From Saprospiraceae bacterium (GTDB lineage: Bacteria; Bacteroidota; Bacteroidia; Chitinophagales; Saprospiraceae): DNA of 64,000 nt. Made by a program: the position numbers and the translations under genes. Numbering within the stretch: the stretch's first letter is position 1; every line of letters begins with the position of its first letter. The stretch lies in contig JABWBR010000006.1 in the NCBI GenBank assembly GCA_013360405.1, positions 1 to 64,000 on the forward strand, in the 5' to 3' direction. The notes under the pieces were generated by a model that was not told the DNA's origin, did not search any database, and was given only the letters and a program-made list of their open reading frames with translations. This document shows, in pieces, positions 18,733 through 27,219 of this stretch.

Positions 18733-18740
18733 CAAAGTTA
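18733..18740 (-). promoter_or_regulatory. Candidate -7 element for uppS-bamA
   Basis: On the minus strand this reads TAACTTTG, matching TANNTTTG. No TTG lies at the expected 19-base spacing, so this is only a candidate. Confidence 0.3.
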
Positions 18741-18751
18741 AGAAAAGAAAC

Positions 18752-18772
18752 TGCAAAATGCGCTATTTTGCA
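18752..18772. promoter_or_regulatory. Perfect palindrome between divergent uppS and OPT genes
   Basis: TGCAAAAT at 18752-18759 and ATTTTGCA at 18765-18772 are perfect inverted repeats separated by five bases. The position between two divergent promoters fits an operator for a dimeric regulator, but the palindrome could also be chance in this AT-rich gap. Confidence 0.35.
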
Positions 18773-18822
18773 TAGTTAGCGCACTTAACATAACGCGCCA
18801 TTACTGCAAAACACCTATTGCC

Positions 18823-20781
18823 ATGCAAAACAAGAACGCGAAAACCTTCGAACCGTACATCGCTGCGAAAGATTTAATTCCTGAATTTACACTCAAAGCC
18901 ATTTTATTAGGCTCTTTTTTCGGCATCCTCTTCGGCGCCGCCACGGTTTACCTGGGGCTCAAAGTAGGACTTACCGTAAGCGCCTCTATCCCCATCGCCG
19001 TATTGGCGATTTCTATTTTTAAAAAATTTGGAAATGCCACCATCCTCGAGAGCAATATCGTACAAACGATAGGCTCTGCCGGTGAATCGGTGGCGGCAGG
19101 CGTGGTGTTTACGATCCCGGCCCTGCTCTTCCTCGCAGGGGGGGAAAGCTACTTCCAATACTTCCAGATTTTTGTGCTGGCACTTATCGGCGGGGTACTC
19201 GGCGTGTTGTTTATGGTACCGCTGCGGCGCTCGCTTATTGTGAAAGAACACGGCAACCTACCCTACCCCGAAGGCACCGCCTGCGCCGACGTGTTGATTG
19301 CCGGCGAAAAGGGTGGCAAACTGGCCCAGAAGGTCTATATGGGCCTTGGCGTGGCTTTTTTATATAAATTTTTGATGTCGATTATAGGCCTTTGGAAAGA
19401 AGCACCCAGCATTGTTTTTGGCAAAAACTCGGCTCTGCCCAACGGCACGGTTAATGGCGAGATTACCCCCGAACTGCTTGGCGTAGGCTATGTGATCGGG
19501 CCGCGTATTTCAGGCGTTATGGTGGCCGGCGGCGTATTGTCGTGGCTGGCGCTGATACCCCTGATCACTATTTTTGGCGCCGGACTCACCACTCCGCTGG
19601 CGCCCGAAGCCACTAAGCTCATCACCGATATGACGCCCAGTGAGATCTGGAGCCGCTATATCCGCTATATCGGCGCCGGCGCTGTGACTTTCGGCGGGAT
19701 TATGACGCTTATTAAAACACTACCCACCATTGTCAGCGCTTTCAGCGATTCTTTCCGCGATCTGCGCGAACAAAGATCGGGGCAAGCCGTGGCCCAAACC
19801 CGCACAGAGCGGGATATTCCATTGGTATACGTACTTCTCGGTAGCCTGGGCCTTATCGTGCTGATGACTATTTTGCCCAATATGCCGACCAACTTTTTCT
19901 CGGCAATCCTGATTATCGTGTTCGGCTTTTTCTTCGTCACGGTATCCTCGCGTATCGTGGGACTCATCGGTTCTTCCTCTAACCCTATCTCGGGTATGAC
20001 GATCGCCACCTTGATGGCTACTTCGCTGATATTTTTAGGCCTGGGTTGGACCGGCGACGCTTATCAGCCCATCGCGCTGGTGGTCGGCTCTATCGTGTGT
20101 ATAGCTTCCGCTAATGCAGGCGCTACCTCGCAAGACCTCAAGACTGGCTATATCGTTGGCGCTACGCCTTACCGTCAACAGCTTGGACTTATCATCGGCG
20201 TATTGGTGTCGGTCGTATTTATCGGCTTGACTTTGCTATTGCTCGAAAACACCCTCGGCATCGGCGAGGCTACGCCCGAGCACCCCAATCCCCTGCCGGC
20301 TCCTCAAGCCACCTTGATGGCAACGGTGATAAAAGGCCTCCTGAGCCAAAACCTGCCCTGGGGCCTGGTAATTTCGGGTATGGCCATTGCAGCTGTGGTT
20401 GAACTTTGCGGTGTCAGCTCGCTGGCATTTGCTGTAGGAGCTTACTTACCCCTATCTACCACCTCGCCTATCTTTATCGGCGGTTTGGTAAAATGGTTGG
20501 TAGATCGCCGTACCAAACAAAAAGAAGAAGAATCTGAAATAGGCCCCGGCGCCTTGTTTAGCTCCGGTCTCATCGCCGGCGGTGCAATCACCGGCATTCT
20601 GATTGCCGTCATGCTGGGTACCAATATGGGTAAAAACGCCGACGGCACCCCCAAGTCGCTTATGGACATGGTTAACACCCATATCGGCGAAAACATGGGC
20701 GGAATGGGCGATATCATAGGCGTTGTTGCCTTCGGACTGCTGGCGTTCCTGCTTTGGCGCGTGGCCAGTAGGAAAGAATAG
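18823..20781 (+). CDS. OPT-family oligopeptide transporter
   Basis: Large polytopic inner-membrane protein of 652 residues. The N-terminal signature is LKAILLGSFFGILFGAATVYLGLKVGLT, of which FGAATVYLGLKVG is the conserved family block. Roughly 14-16 hydrophobic segments follow, including GNLPYPEGTACADVLIAGE, the classical OPT NPGPF-side loop equivalent in bacterial members. The family takes up peptides or metal-chelate complexes by proton symport; bacterial members are poorly characterised and the substrate is not evident. Divergent from uppS. A heptamer-repeat segment follows the stop codon. Confidence 0.9.
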   Translation: MQNKNAKTFEPYIAAKDLIPEFTLKAILLGSFFGILFGAATVYLGLKVGLTVSASIPIAVLAISIFKKFGNATILESNIVQTIGSAGESVAAGVVFTIPALLFLAGGESYFQYFQIFVLALIGGVLGVLFMVPLRRSLIVKEHGNLPYPEGTACADVLIAGEKGGKLAQKVYMGLGVAFLYKFLMSIIGLWKEAPSIVFGKNSALPNGTVNGEITPELLGVGYVIGPRISGVMVAGGVLSWLALIPLITIFGAGLTTPLAPEATKLITDMTPSEIWSRYIRYIGAGAVTFGGIMTLIKTLPTIVSAFSDSFRDLREQRSGQAVAQTRTERDIPLVYVLLGSLGLIVLMTILPNMPTNFFSAILIIVFGFFFVTVSSRIVGLIGSSSNPISGMTIATLMATSLIFLGLGWTGDAYQPIALVVGSIVCIASANAGATSQDLKTGYIVGATPYRQQLGLIIGVLVSVVFIGLTLLLLENTLGIGEATPEHPNPLPAPQATLMATVIKGLLSQNLPWGLVISGMAIAAVVELCGVSSLAFAVGAYLPLSTTSPIFIGGLVKWLVDRRTKQKEEESEIGPGALFSSGLIAGGAITGILIAVMLGTNMGKNADGTPKSLMDMVNTHIGENMGGMGDIIGVVAFGLLAFLLWRVASRKE

Positions 20782-20782
20782 G

Positions 20783-20855
20783 TGGTTAGCAATTAGCTAT
20801 CAGCTATCAGCAGTCAGCAGTCAGCAGTCAGCTATCAGCCGGCTGCTAATTGCTT
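20783..20855. repeat. Tandem 7-bp repeat with inverted flanks
   Basis: Consecutive units of TCAGCTA and TCAGCAG fill about 20796-20840. The flanks TTAGCAATTAGC and GCTAATTGC are inverted copies of each other, so the element can fold as a stem with a repeat-filled loop. It lies between the OPT gene and the next gene. Composition differs from the P-type ATPase heptamers but the period is the same. Confidence 0.65.
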
Positions 20856-20869
20856 AAACATGGGGCGCC

Positions 20870-22504
20870 ATGAAAAAATGTGTTGTCATCTTGTTATTGT
20901 TTGTTCTGAAAGGAATCGCGATAGCGCAGGTTTCCCAGAATATGACTTTGCTGGCCAACTGGGACGACAATACCCTGCCCGTTCACTCCGGACTGGTATA
21001 TAACGACATTTGGGGTTATGCCGCCGACGGGCGCGAATATGCCATCTTGGGTTCGGCGCAAAAGGTACATTTCCTTGATGTGACCAACCCGGCGAGTTTG
21101 GTACATATTACTGCTTTTGCCGGCGGTGCAAGTTCTATCTGGCGCGACATGAAAACATACGGCCAGTATGCCTACTCGGTGGCCGACCAGGGTACGGAGG
21201 GCCTCATGATTTTCGACCTCAGCAACTTGCCCGCGTCTGTTACCAAAGTAAGTCAGATTACTACCTTTTTTGTACGGGCGCACAATATTTTTATAGACAC
21301 CCAAACCGGACGTTTATACATAGCCGGCGCCAATTCAGCCCCCAATGGTATTATTGTACTAGATTTAAATTCCGACCCTGCCAACCCCACGCTGTTGGCC
21401 AACGTGAGCCTACCCGGCGGCTACGTGCACGACGTATATGTGGAAAACAACCAGGCTTATTGTTCGCACGGCGGCAACGGCCTTCACGTGTACAACATGA
21501 CCAATCCGACTTTGCCGATGGAATTGGGCGCTATCACCGATTACCCTGAAATTGGCTACAATCACAGCAGTTGGCGCAGCGGCAACTACCTGGTTTTTGC
21601 CGACGAAACGCACGGCCGGGGATTAAAATGCGTAGACGTCAGCGACTTGTCGGATATGGTGATTACCGATATTTTTCGATCCACGCTACTGGCGCCCACT
21701 TATACCAACAGCATCGCTCACAATCCTTTTATTTTGGGCAATTATTGCTACGTATCTTATTATCACGAAGGGGTGCAGGTTTTTGATATATCCAATCCTG
21801 ACGATGTAGTACGCGTAGCTTATTACGACACTTACACTTCGCATACCGGTTACAGCGGCTATGATGGGTGCTGGGGGGTATATCCTTTTTTGCCGTCGGG
21901 ACGTATTTTGGGCGCCGATATTCTCAATGGATTGTTCATTTTGCAGTTGTCGTTTCCGGTTTTGCCGGTTGAGTGGGGGGCAATACAAGCGCATGAAGCG
22001 CAGGGCAAAATCAAAATCAGTTGGTCGACCTTGACCGAAACGGGGCTGTGCGCGTTTGATATTGAGCGTTCTCCCGATGGGCGAAGTTTTGCTTCCCTGG
22101 GACAAATACCCGGATCGGTAATGCCCAGTAGCCAGAAGTTGGACTATGTTTTTTGGGATTCCCAACCAATAGCCGGTACCAATTACTACCGCATACGCCA
22201 GGTTGACCCCGATGGCAGCGCCAACTGGTCGGAGCTTGTCAGCATTAACCTACAAGCTGGCGAGACCGCCTTCAAGCTATACCCGTCCTTGTTATCTGCC
22301 GGACAAATGCTTCATTTGCAACTCCCCACCGGCGAATGGCAGCTGAGTTTAATGCAAAGCAACGGCTTGCTCATAAACCGGTGCGACTTGCCGGGCGGCT
22401 CAGCTACCTGGCCCACACAAGGGCTATTGCCGGGCATTTATTATTTTTCAGCTATCAATTTGCATACGCGAACGCAGTTGGCTGAGCGTTTTGTGGTAAG
22501 GTAA
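20870..22504 (+). CDS. Secreted LVIVD-repeat (choice-of-anchor B) protein with T9SS sorting signal
   Basis: Exported protein of 544 residues. The signal peptide is MKKCVVILLLFVLKGIAIAQ. Residues about 25-365 form LVIVD/choice-of-anchor B type beta-propeller repeats (for example VHFLDVTNPASLVHI, GLMIFDLSN, GVQVFDISNPDDVV). Next is an Fn3-like module with CAFDIERSPDGRSF typical of T9SS cargo, and a C-terminal sorting domain (FKLYPSLLSAGQMLHL ... PGIYYF). Probably cell-surface or extracellular; no enzymatic residues recognised. Stands alone between the OPT transporter and DUF2851. Confidence 0.82.
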   Translation: MKKCVVILLLFVLKGIAIAQVSQNMTLLANWDDNTLPVHSGLVYNDIWGYAADGREYAILGSAQKVHFLDVTNPASLVHITAFAGGASSIWRDMKTYGQYAYSVADQGTEGLMIFDLSNLPASVTKVSQITTFFVRAHNIFIDTQTGRLYIAGANSAPNGIIVLDLNSDPANPTLLANVSLPGGYVHDVYVENNQAYCSHGGNGLHVYNMTNPTLPMELGAITDYPEIGYNHSSWRSGNYLVFADETHGRGLKCVDVSDLSDMVITDIFRSTLLAPTYTNSIAHNPFILGNYCYVSYYHEGVQVFDISNPDDVVRVAYYDTYTSHTGYSGYDGCWGVYPFLPSGRILGADILNGLFILQLSFPVLPVEWGAIQAHEAQGKIKISWSTLTETGLCAFDIERSPDGRSFASLGQIPGSVMPSSQKLDYVFWDSQPIAGTNYYRIRQVDPDGSANWSELVSINLQAGETAFKLYPSLLSAGQMLHLQLPTGEWQLSLMQSNGLLINRCDLPGGSATWPTQGLLPGIYYFSAINLHTRTQLAERFVVR

Positions 22505-22547
22505 GGGTGAAGATGTAAAAAAGTTGGGACATTTACATCTAACACCC
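22505..22547 (+). terminator. Stem-loop after the LVIVD-repeat protein gene
   Basis: AGATGTAAA (22511-22519) pairs with TTTACATCT (22532-22540), and outer GGGTG/CACCC pairs flank a small internal loop. No T tract follows, so terminator strength is uncertain. Confidence 0.45.
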
Positions 22548-22644
22548 CTCAAAACCCCTTATCTTGAATCTGCTTTTCCCGTCTTTATGAAAACCTGCCT
22601 TTAGTTTTATTATACCCATTTCGTTGACCAAAAAACAAGTGAAA

Positions 22645-23913
22645 ATGAAAGAGGATTTCTTGCACTACCTCTGGCGTACGCGCCGTTTTGACCTGTCTGA
22701 TCTATTTGCTACCGATGGTCGCCCGCTTTTTATCGTCGAGCCCGGGGAGTACAACCGGCATGCCGGCCCCGATTTCCTGCACGCCCGCGTGCGCATAGAC
22801 GACACACTATGGGCCGGCAACGTAGAAATGCACATGCGCGCTTCGGAGTGGCTCCAGCACGGTCATCAACACGATACGGCTTATGACAACGTCATCCTGC
22901 ACGTAGTGCTGGAGGAAGACAACCCCATCTTCAGAGCCAACGGCGAACGCATCGCCTGCCTGGAACTCAAGCGCAGAATTCCACCACGACTGAGCGGTAC
23001 CTATCTGCAATTGCTACACGCCGAAAACTGGATACCATGCCAGCGGCATTTTGCAGCGATTGACGATACTACCAAATTACTGTGGCTCGACCGCCTGCTA
23101 GTGGAACGCCTCGAAGAAAAAACCGAACGACTGGCGGCAAGACTGGAAGCAGCCACCTACGATTGGGAAGAAGTTTTTTACCAGTCGCTGGCCGCCAATT
23201 TCGGCACCAATATCAACTCTGCGCCTTTCGATGTATTGGCGAGGTCGCTACCGCTCAAGTTGCTGTCGAAACACCGCAACAGCCTGCTGCAGATCGAAGC
23301 GCTTATTTTCGGACAAGCTGGCATACTCGACGCGACTTTTTCGGATGAATACCCCCGCCGGCTCAGTGAAGAATATCGTTTTTTGAAAAAAAAATACAAC
23401 CTGATGCCCATAGAACCGGCCATGTGGAAATTTCTGCGCCTGCGGCCCGCTAATTTTCCCACGGTCAGACTTGCGCAATTGTCGGCACTGCTCTTCGGCG
23501 GAGAACACTTGTTTAGCAAAACCCTGGCAGCTGCCGATTTTAGAGAAATCGAAAGCCTGTTCGACTTGCGGGTATCACTGTACTGGCTCGACCACTACGT
23601 GTTTGACAAGCCATCTATTCGCCGCCCTAAACCACTTGGGCATGATGCTATCCGTCTCATTATTGCCAATACAATTGTACCTTTTTTATTTTTATACGGC
23701 GCACACAAACACGAAGAACGCTACAAAGAAAAGGCCCTGCAATTGCTGGAAGCCCTGCCTGCCGAAGCCAACCACGTGATGGACGGCTGGAAAAAGTTGG
23801 ACTGCATCGCCCGGAACGCCTACCAATCGCAGGCGCTTTTGCAACTCAAACAGAAATATTGCGACCGCAAACGATGCCTGGAATGTGCTATCGGGAATGC
23901 TATAATGAAGTAA
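22645..23913 (+). CDS. DUF2851 family protein
   Basis: Conserved Bacteroidota protein of unknown function, 422 residues from ATG 22645; an upstream TTG at 22624 adds seven residues not typical of the family, whose members begin with a short ExFLHYLW-type motif as here (MKEDFLHYLWRT). Further recognisable segments are VEPGEYNRHAGPDFLHARV, WAGNVEMHMRASEWLQHGH and DNVILHVVLEED, with conserved His and Asp/Glu residues that could bind metal. The C-terminus has a Cys/His-containing KYCDRKRCLECAIGN. No signal peptide, so cytosolic. Some family descriptions suggest a nuclease-like fold, but I cannot confirm this. Confidence 0.85.
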   Translation: MKEDFLHYLWRTRRFDLSDLFATDGRPLFIVEPGEYNRHAGPDFLHARVRIDDTLWAGNVEMHMRASEWLQHGHQHDTAYDNVILHVVLEEDNPIFRANGERIACLELKRRIPPRLSGTYLQLLHAENWIPCQRHFAAIDDTTKLLWLDRLLVERLEEKTERLAARLEAATYDWEEVFYQSLAANFGTNINSAPFDVLARSLPLKLLSKHRNSLLQIEALIFGQAGILDATFSDEYPRRLSEEYRFLKKKYNLMPIEPAMWKFLRLRPANFPTVRLAQLSALLFGGEHLFSKTLAAADFREIESLFDLRVSLYWLDHYVFDKPSIRRPKPLGHDAIRLIIANTIVPFLFLYGAHKHEERYKEKALQLLEALPAEANHVMDGWKKLDCIARNAYQSQALLQLKQKYCDRKRCLECAIGNAIMK

Positions 23914-23930
23914 ACTCAGGAATATGCACA

Positions 23931-25913
23931 CTAGACAACCGCCCGATAGAACTGTTCTATGTCTTCCTGGTCGCCGCTTACAAATACCAAATCATTTTGG
24001 ATCAATTTTTCATCGGGGGAAACGGACTCAATCATTTTACCCCTTCTCAATATGGCTAATATATTAATGCCAAAATTCTTTCTTACGTCAACCTCCGAGA
24101 TGGTTTTCCCTATTACATCTCCACTGTCGGCCATAAGCCGTACACAGGTTATTTTGAAATCGGGTATTCTTGTAGACGAAATAGTTCTGGGCAATTTGTT
24201 GGGTGATCGGAATAGCTTGTAGTCATCGGCCCTAATGGTGTCAATAAAGTTTTCAATTTCATCCATTGGTATCAGATAATTGTGCAACACATGCGAGAAT
24301 ATCTCGATGGAAGTCTCAAATTCTTCGGGTATAACTTCGTCGGCGCCGAGTGCGGTAAGCGGAGCTATTTCTTTTACGTAACGCGTTCTTACAATAATAT
24401 AAACCGACTGAGAAATATCCCGGATATTTGAGATAATCGCCTTCGTTGCCTGGGGATCTGAAATAGCTATGACTACGACTCTCGCCTTATTGAGATGAAC
24501 AGACTCCAGTATATGCGCATGAATGGCATCCCCATAAATAATGTGTTCTCCCTTCTTTTTTTCGCGAGCTACGATTTCCGCATCCAACTCCAATATGACA
24601 TAAGGGATTTTTGCATATTGAGCTGCTTTGGCCACATTAGTGCCATTAATACCATAGCCGATAATAACCAAATGATCATCGAGTTCCTGTTTTTTACCCT
24701 GTTCTTTTTTTTGCGATTGAACACCCAATATTCCCCATTTATTTTGCATGCGGGAACTGATCATTAATGCCGTTATTTTTTCAGAATACATTATTACGAA
24801 GGGCGTAATCAGCATAGTTAATATCGAAACCGAAAGAAAATATTGGTTTACTTCCGGCGAAAGTAATTTATATTCAATACCTACTTTTGATAAAATAAAA
24901 GAAAATTCTCCGATTTGAAATAATGCAAATCCAGTAAGAAATACGGTTCGTGGAGGGTATTTTAAAGTAGCTGTGGCAATAGCGGCAATAGCTGTTTTTA
25001 ATATTAATACGCCTAATACCAGAAGTAGTATAATAGGCGCATTTTTAATAAAAAAAGAAAGATCAAGCAACATACCTACCGATATAAAAAAAAAGCTGGT
25101 AAATAATTCTCTAAATGGAAGTATAGTGCCTGTAGCCTGATGGCTATAATCTGATTCCGAAATAATGAGTCCTGCAATAAATGCACCTAACGCAAGCGAC
25201 AATCCTGCTGAAGAGGTAATATAAGCGACGGCAAAACACAAAGTAATTGTAGCAAGTAAAAACAACTCTTTGCTGTTTGTTTTTGCAATTAAATATAAAA
25301 ATCGTGGAACAATATACTTTGCACTAATATATGTGACGATAACAACCAATACGGATTTAATTAATAGTTCGGATATTGCCACCACTAAATTAGTAGACTG
25401 CCCGGCAAGGATTGGAGTTACCAGCATCATGGGCGCCACTATGATATCCTGAAAAATAAGAATCCCCAGTGCATTGCGCCCATGAGGTGCAGAAATTTCA
25501 TTGCGGTCTTGCAGAATCTTCAGTACGATGGCTGTACTCGAAAGAGAGAAAAGAAATCCGACAAAAACAGACTCACCCCAACTCCTGCCTAATAATTTAT
25601 AAATAAGGGTGGTAGCCACAACCGTAAGGCCTACTTGTATGAATCCACCTATAAATACTGTTTTTCGAATGGATGCTAATTGTTTTATCGAAAGCTCCAT
25701 GCCGATAACAAAAAGCATTAGAATTACACCTATTTCTGAAATAGTTTCTACCTGATGAACCCCTTTTACAAGGCTGAGGCCATAAGGCCCGATAAGCACT
25801 CCGGTAAGCAAAAAACCTAAAATAGAGGGAAGTTTAAGCCGTTGCAGGATGAATACTACAATTACCGAGAAACCCAGTAGCACTAGCAGGTCTTGAAATA
25901 TTGATGCGTGCAT
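23931..25913 (-). CDS. Kef-type monovalent cation:proton antiporter with RCK (TrkA-N/TrkA-C) domains
   Basis: Inner-membrane CPA2 transporter of 660 residues from ATG 25913 (MHASIFQDLLVLLGFSV). About twelve or thirteen membrane segments fill 1-390 (for example ILGFLLTGVLIGPYGLSL and FSLSSTAIVLKIL, the Na/H-exchanger motif with the SSTA turn). A TrkA-N Rossmann domain follows (LVIIGYGINGTNVAKAA) and a TrkA-C domain at the C-terminus. Such proteins mediate potassium efflux or K/H exchange gated by nucleotides. No KefF/KefG-like partner is adjacent. The coding sequence is visibly richer in A and T than its neighbours, mainly 24700-25900. Confidence 0.9.
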   Translation of the reverse strand: MHASIFQDLLVLLGFSVIVVFILQRLKLPSILGFLLTGVLIGPYGLSLVKGVHQVETISEIGVILMLFVIGMELSIKQLASIRKTVFIGGFIQVGLTVVATTLIYKLLGRSWGESVFVGFLFSLSSTAIVLKILQDRNEISAPHGRNALGILIFQDIIVAPMMLVTPILAGQSTNLVVAISELLIKSVLVVIVTYISAKYIVPRFLYLIAKTNSKELFLLATITLCFAVAYITSSAGLSLALGAFIAGLIISESDYSHQATGTILPFRELFTSFFFISVGMLLDLSFFIKNAPIILLLVLGVLILKTAIAAIATATLKYPPRTVFLTGFALFQIGEFSFILSKVGIEYKLLSPEVNQYFLSVSILTMLITPFVIMYSEKITALMISSRMQNKWGILGVQSQKKEQGKKQELDDHLVIIGYGINGTNVAKAAQYAKIPYVILELDAEIVAREKKKGEHIIYGDAIHAHILESVHLNKARVVVIAISDPQATKAIISNIRDISQSVYIIVRTRYVKEIAPLTALGADEVIPEEFETSIEIFSHVLHNYLIPMDEIENFIDTIRADDYKLFRSPNKLPRTISSTRIPDFKITCVRLMADSGDVIGKTISEVDVRKNFGINILAILRRGKMIESVSPDEKLIQNDLVFVSGDQEDIEQFYRAVV

Positions 25914-25929
25914 AAATACCCCTTTCTTG

Positions 25930-25959
25930 CGAATATATGCATTTATGCCCAAAAAACAA
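25930..25959 (-). promoter_or_regulatory. Probable promoter of the Kef-type antiporter gene
   Basis: On the minus strand, TTG (25957-25959) is followed after exactly 19 bases by TATATTCG (25930-25937), one mismatch from TANNTTTG. The 5' leader to ATG 25913 would be about ten bases. The -33 box overlaps the tRNA terminator stem. Confidence 0.5.
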
Positions 25960-25987
25960 GGTCATCCCGTTTTGCGAGATGACCTTG
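25951..25987 (-). terminator. Rho-independent terminator of tRNA-Leu
   Basis: CAAGGTCATC (25957-25966) pairs perfectly over 10 bp with GATGACCTTG (25978-25987). On the minus strand the stem is followed by six T (25951-25956 are A). It lies six bases after the tRNA 3' end. Confidence 0.85.
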
Positions 25988-25992
25988 ACGTG

Positions 25993-26076
25993 TGCCCAGA
26001 ACAGGATTCGAACCTGCACACCCTTGCGAGCACTACCCCCTCAAAGTAGCGTGTCTACCAATTCCACCATCTGGGC
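25993..26076 (-). tRNA. tRNA-Leu (anticodon GAG)
   Basis: The minus-strand sequence folds as a class II tRNA of 84 bases including the discriminator A. The acceptor stem is GCCCAGA/TCTGGGC, the D arm contains GGTAGAC, the anticodon stem CTACT/GGTAG frames the loop TTGAGGG with anticodon GAG (reads CUC and CUU), a long variable arm TGCTCGCAAGGGTG follows, and the T arm has GGTTCGAATCC. CCA is not encoded. The long variable arm is typical of Leu. Confidence 0.95.
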
Positions 26077-26123
26077 GGGTGTGTTTTCAGAAATAGAACC
26101 GGCTATTTCCCGAAAAAGTTTTG

Positions 26124-26153
26124 CAAAGATAAAGTAAATTGTAAAATATACAA
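26124..26153 (-). promoter_or_regulatory. Bacteroidota-type promoter of tRNA-Leu
   Basis: On the minus strand TTG (26151-26153), 19 bases, then TATCTTTG (26124-26131): an exact match to TTG-N19-TANNTTTG. The predicted start is roughly 40 bases before the mature tRNA. Confidence 0.75.
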
Positions 26154-26193
26154 GTCTCCCGGCAGAGACGAAAAATTTTGCTTTCCCGGAAGC

Positions 26194-27219
26194 CTACCTT
26201 CCCAGCGCTCCGCCCAATCCGTACCGCTGAAACAAGCGCCTGTACTGCTCGGCCTCAGCAAGCCAGGATTCGCGTTGAGGGCCGGCAGGCGCCTGGGCCA
26301 GCTCCAGCGTAGCTACCTTCCAGCGCACATTGGCGCGGTAGAGTTTGAAAAAATGAAATATAGCCGCGTCTTCACGGGTTTCCAGACAGGGCATCAGCGG
26401 CAGGTAGGCGTTGAGAAACGTGGAGGCAAGTGCCGATTGGTTGTGGTAGTCGAGGTCCATACACAAGAAAGCGATCTCATTGAGCGCATCGATATGGCGG
26501 AGATGGTCGCTGAATTCGAGACAATCAAACACAACGGGTTGATCGGGCAAAAAGATATTGCGCGAGTGAAGATCCCCGTGGCCGTCCACCCAGAAGCCTT
26601 CGCGGGCACGGACTACCAGCCGATTGGCGTGTCGATCTATAAAAAGCCGAACTTCTTCCAGCGTCCGGTCTATCAAAGCCATTGCTTTTTCGCCCCACAA
26701 GTCGCCGGCTGCGGCAGAAATACTTTTGATATCGGCAAAATCTTCCCATAGTGATTCCGCCTCAAAGGACGGATGCGGAAGGCGAACTTCCTGGTGAAAT
26801 CGGGCCATCACAGCAGCCAGTTGCTTCATATGTGTCATGGTAACCAGCCCCTGGCGCAATAACAGGTTCATCTGCCGGTTTTCATCCATGCGGTGCATGC
26901 GCAGGGCATAGTCTGCAATTTCTCCATCATTAGGCGTGTCAATGGTATATTTACCTGCTTTTTCATAAACAGGGCATACTCCCACGTACATTTGGGGCGC
27001 CAGGCGGCGGTTGAGGGTTAGTTCTCTTTCACAAAAAAACTGTCGGCGCTCTAAGGTGGAGAAATCGAGAAAAGAAAATTTTACCGGCTTCTTAATCTTA
27101 TATGCTACTGCCTCGTCAAGTATCACCCACGAAATATGGGTTTGTACCAACTTGCTACGGCCGGTAGCTCCAGGGTAGGCCCCCTGTTCTATTAGCTGCT
27201 GTATCTGTTGTGTGGTCAT
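26194..27219 (-). CDS. APH-fold phosphotransferase-like kinase
   Basis: Aminoglycoside-phosphotransferase-fold kinase of 341 residues, cytosolic. The Lys-bearing N-lobe segment is AVAYKIKKPVKFSFLDF, the catalytic loop is VDGHGDLHSRNIFL (Brenner motif HGDLHxxN), and the metal-binding Asp lies in VVFDCLEFSDHLRHIDAL. The start ATG overlaps the stop of the upstream P-loop kinase gene by four bases (ATGA), indicating translational coupling. In many actinobacteria and proteobacteria these two domains are one fused polypeptide (Rv2004c-like). Antibiotic resistance should not be assumed; the substrate is unknown. Confidence 0.85.
   Translation of the reverse strand: MTTQQIQQLIEQGAYPGATGRSKLVQTHISWVILDEAVAYKIKKPVKFSFLDFSTLERRQFFCERELTLNRRLAPQMYVGVCPVYEKAGKYTIDTPNDGEIADYALRMHRMDENRQMNLLLRQGLVTMTHMKQLAAVMARFHQEVRLPHPSFEAESLWEDFADIKSISAAAGDLWGEKAMALIDRTLEEVRLFIDRHANRLVVRAREGFWVDGHGDLHSRNIFLPDQPVVFDCLEFSDHLRHIDALNEIAFLCMDLDYHNQSALASTFLNAYLPLMPCLETREDAAIFHFFKLYRANVRWKVATLELAQAPAGPQRESWLAEAEQYRRLFQRYGLGGALGR

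Noticed and set aside
25951-26076. tRNA-Leu as integration site of a genomic island
   Set aside because: No integrase or duplicated tRNA 3' end is present within the neighbouring sequence.
26194-27219. Annotation as aminoglycoside resistance enzyme
   Set aside because: The APH fold also occurs in many unrelated kinases and the partner is a P-loop kinase; no basis for antibiotic substrate.
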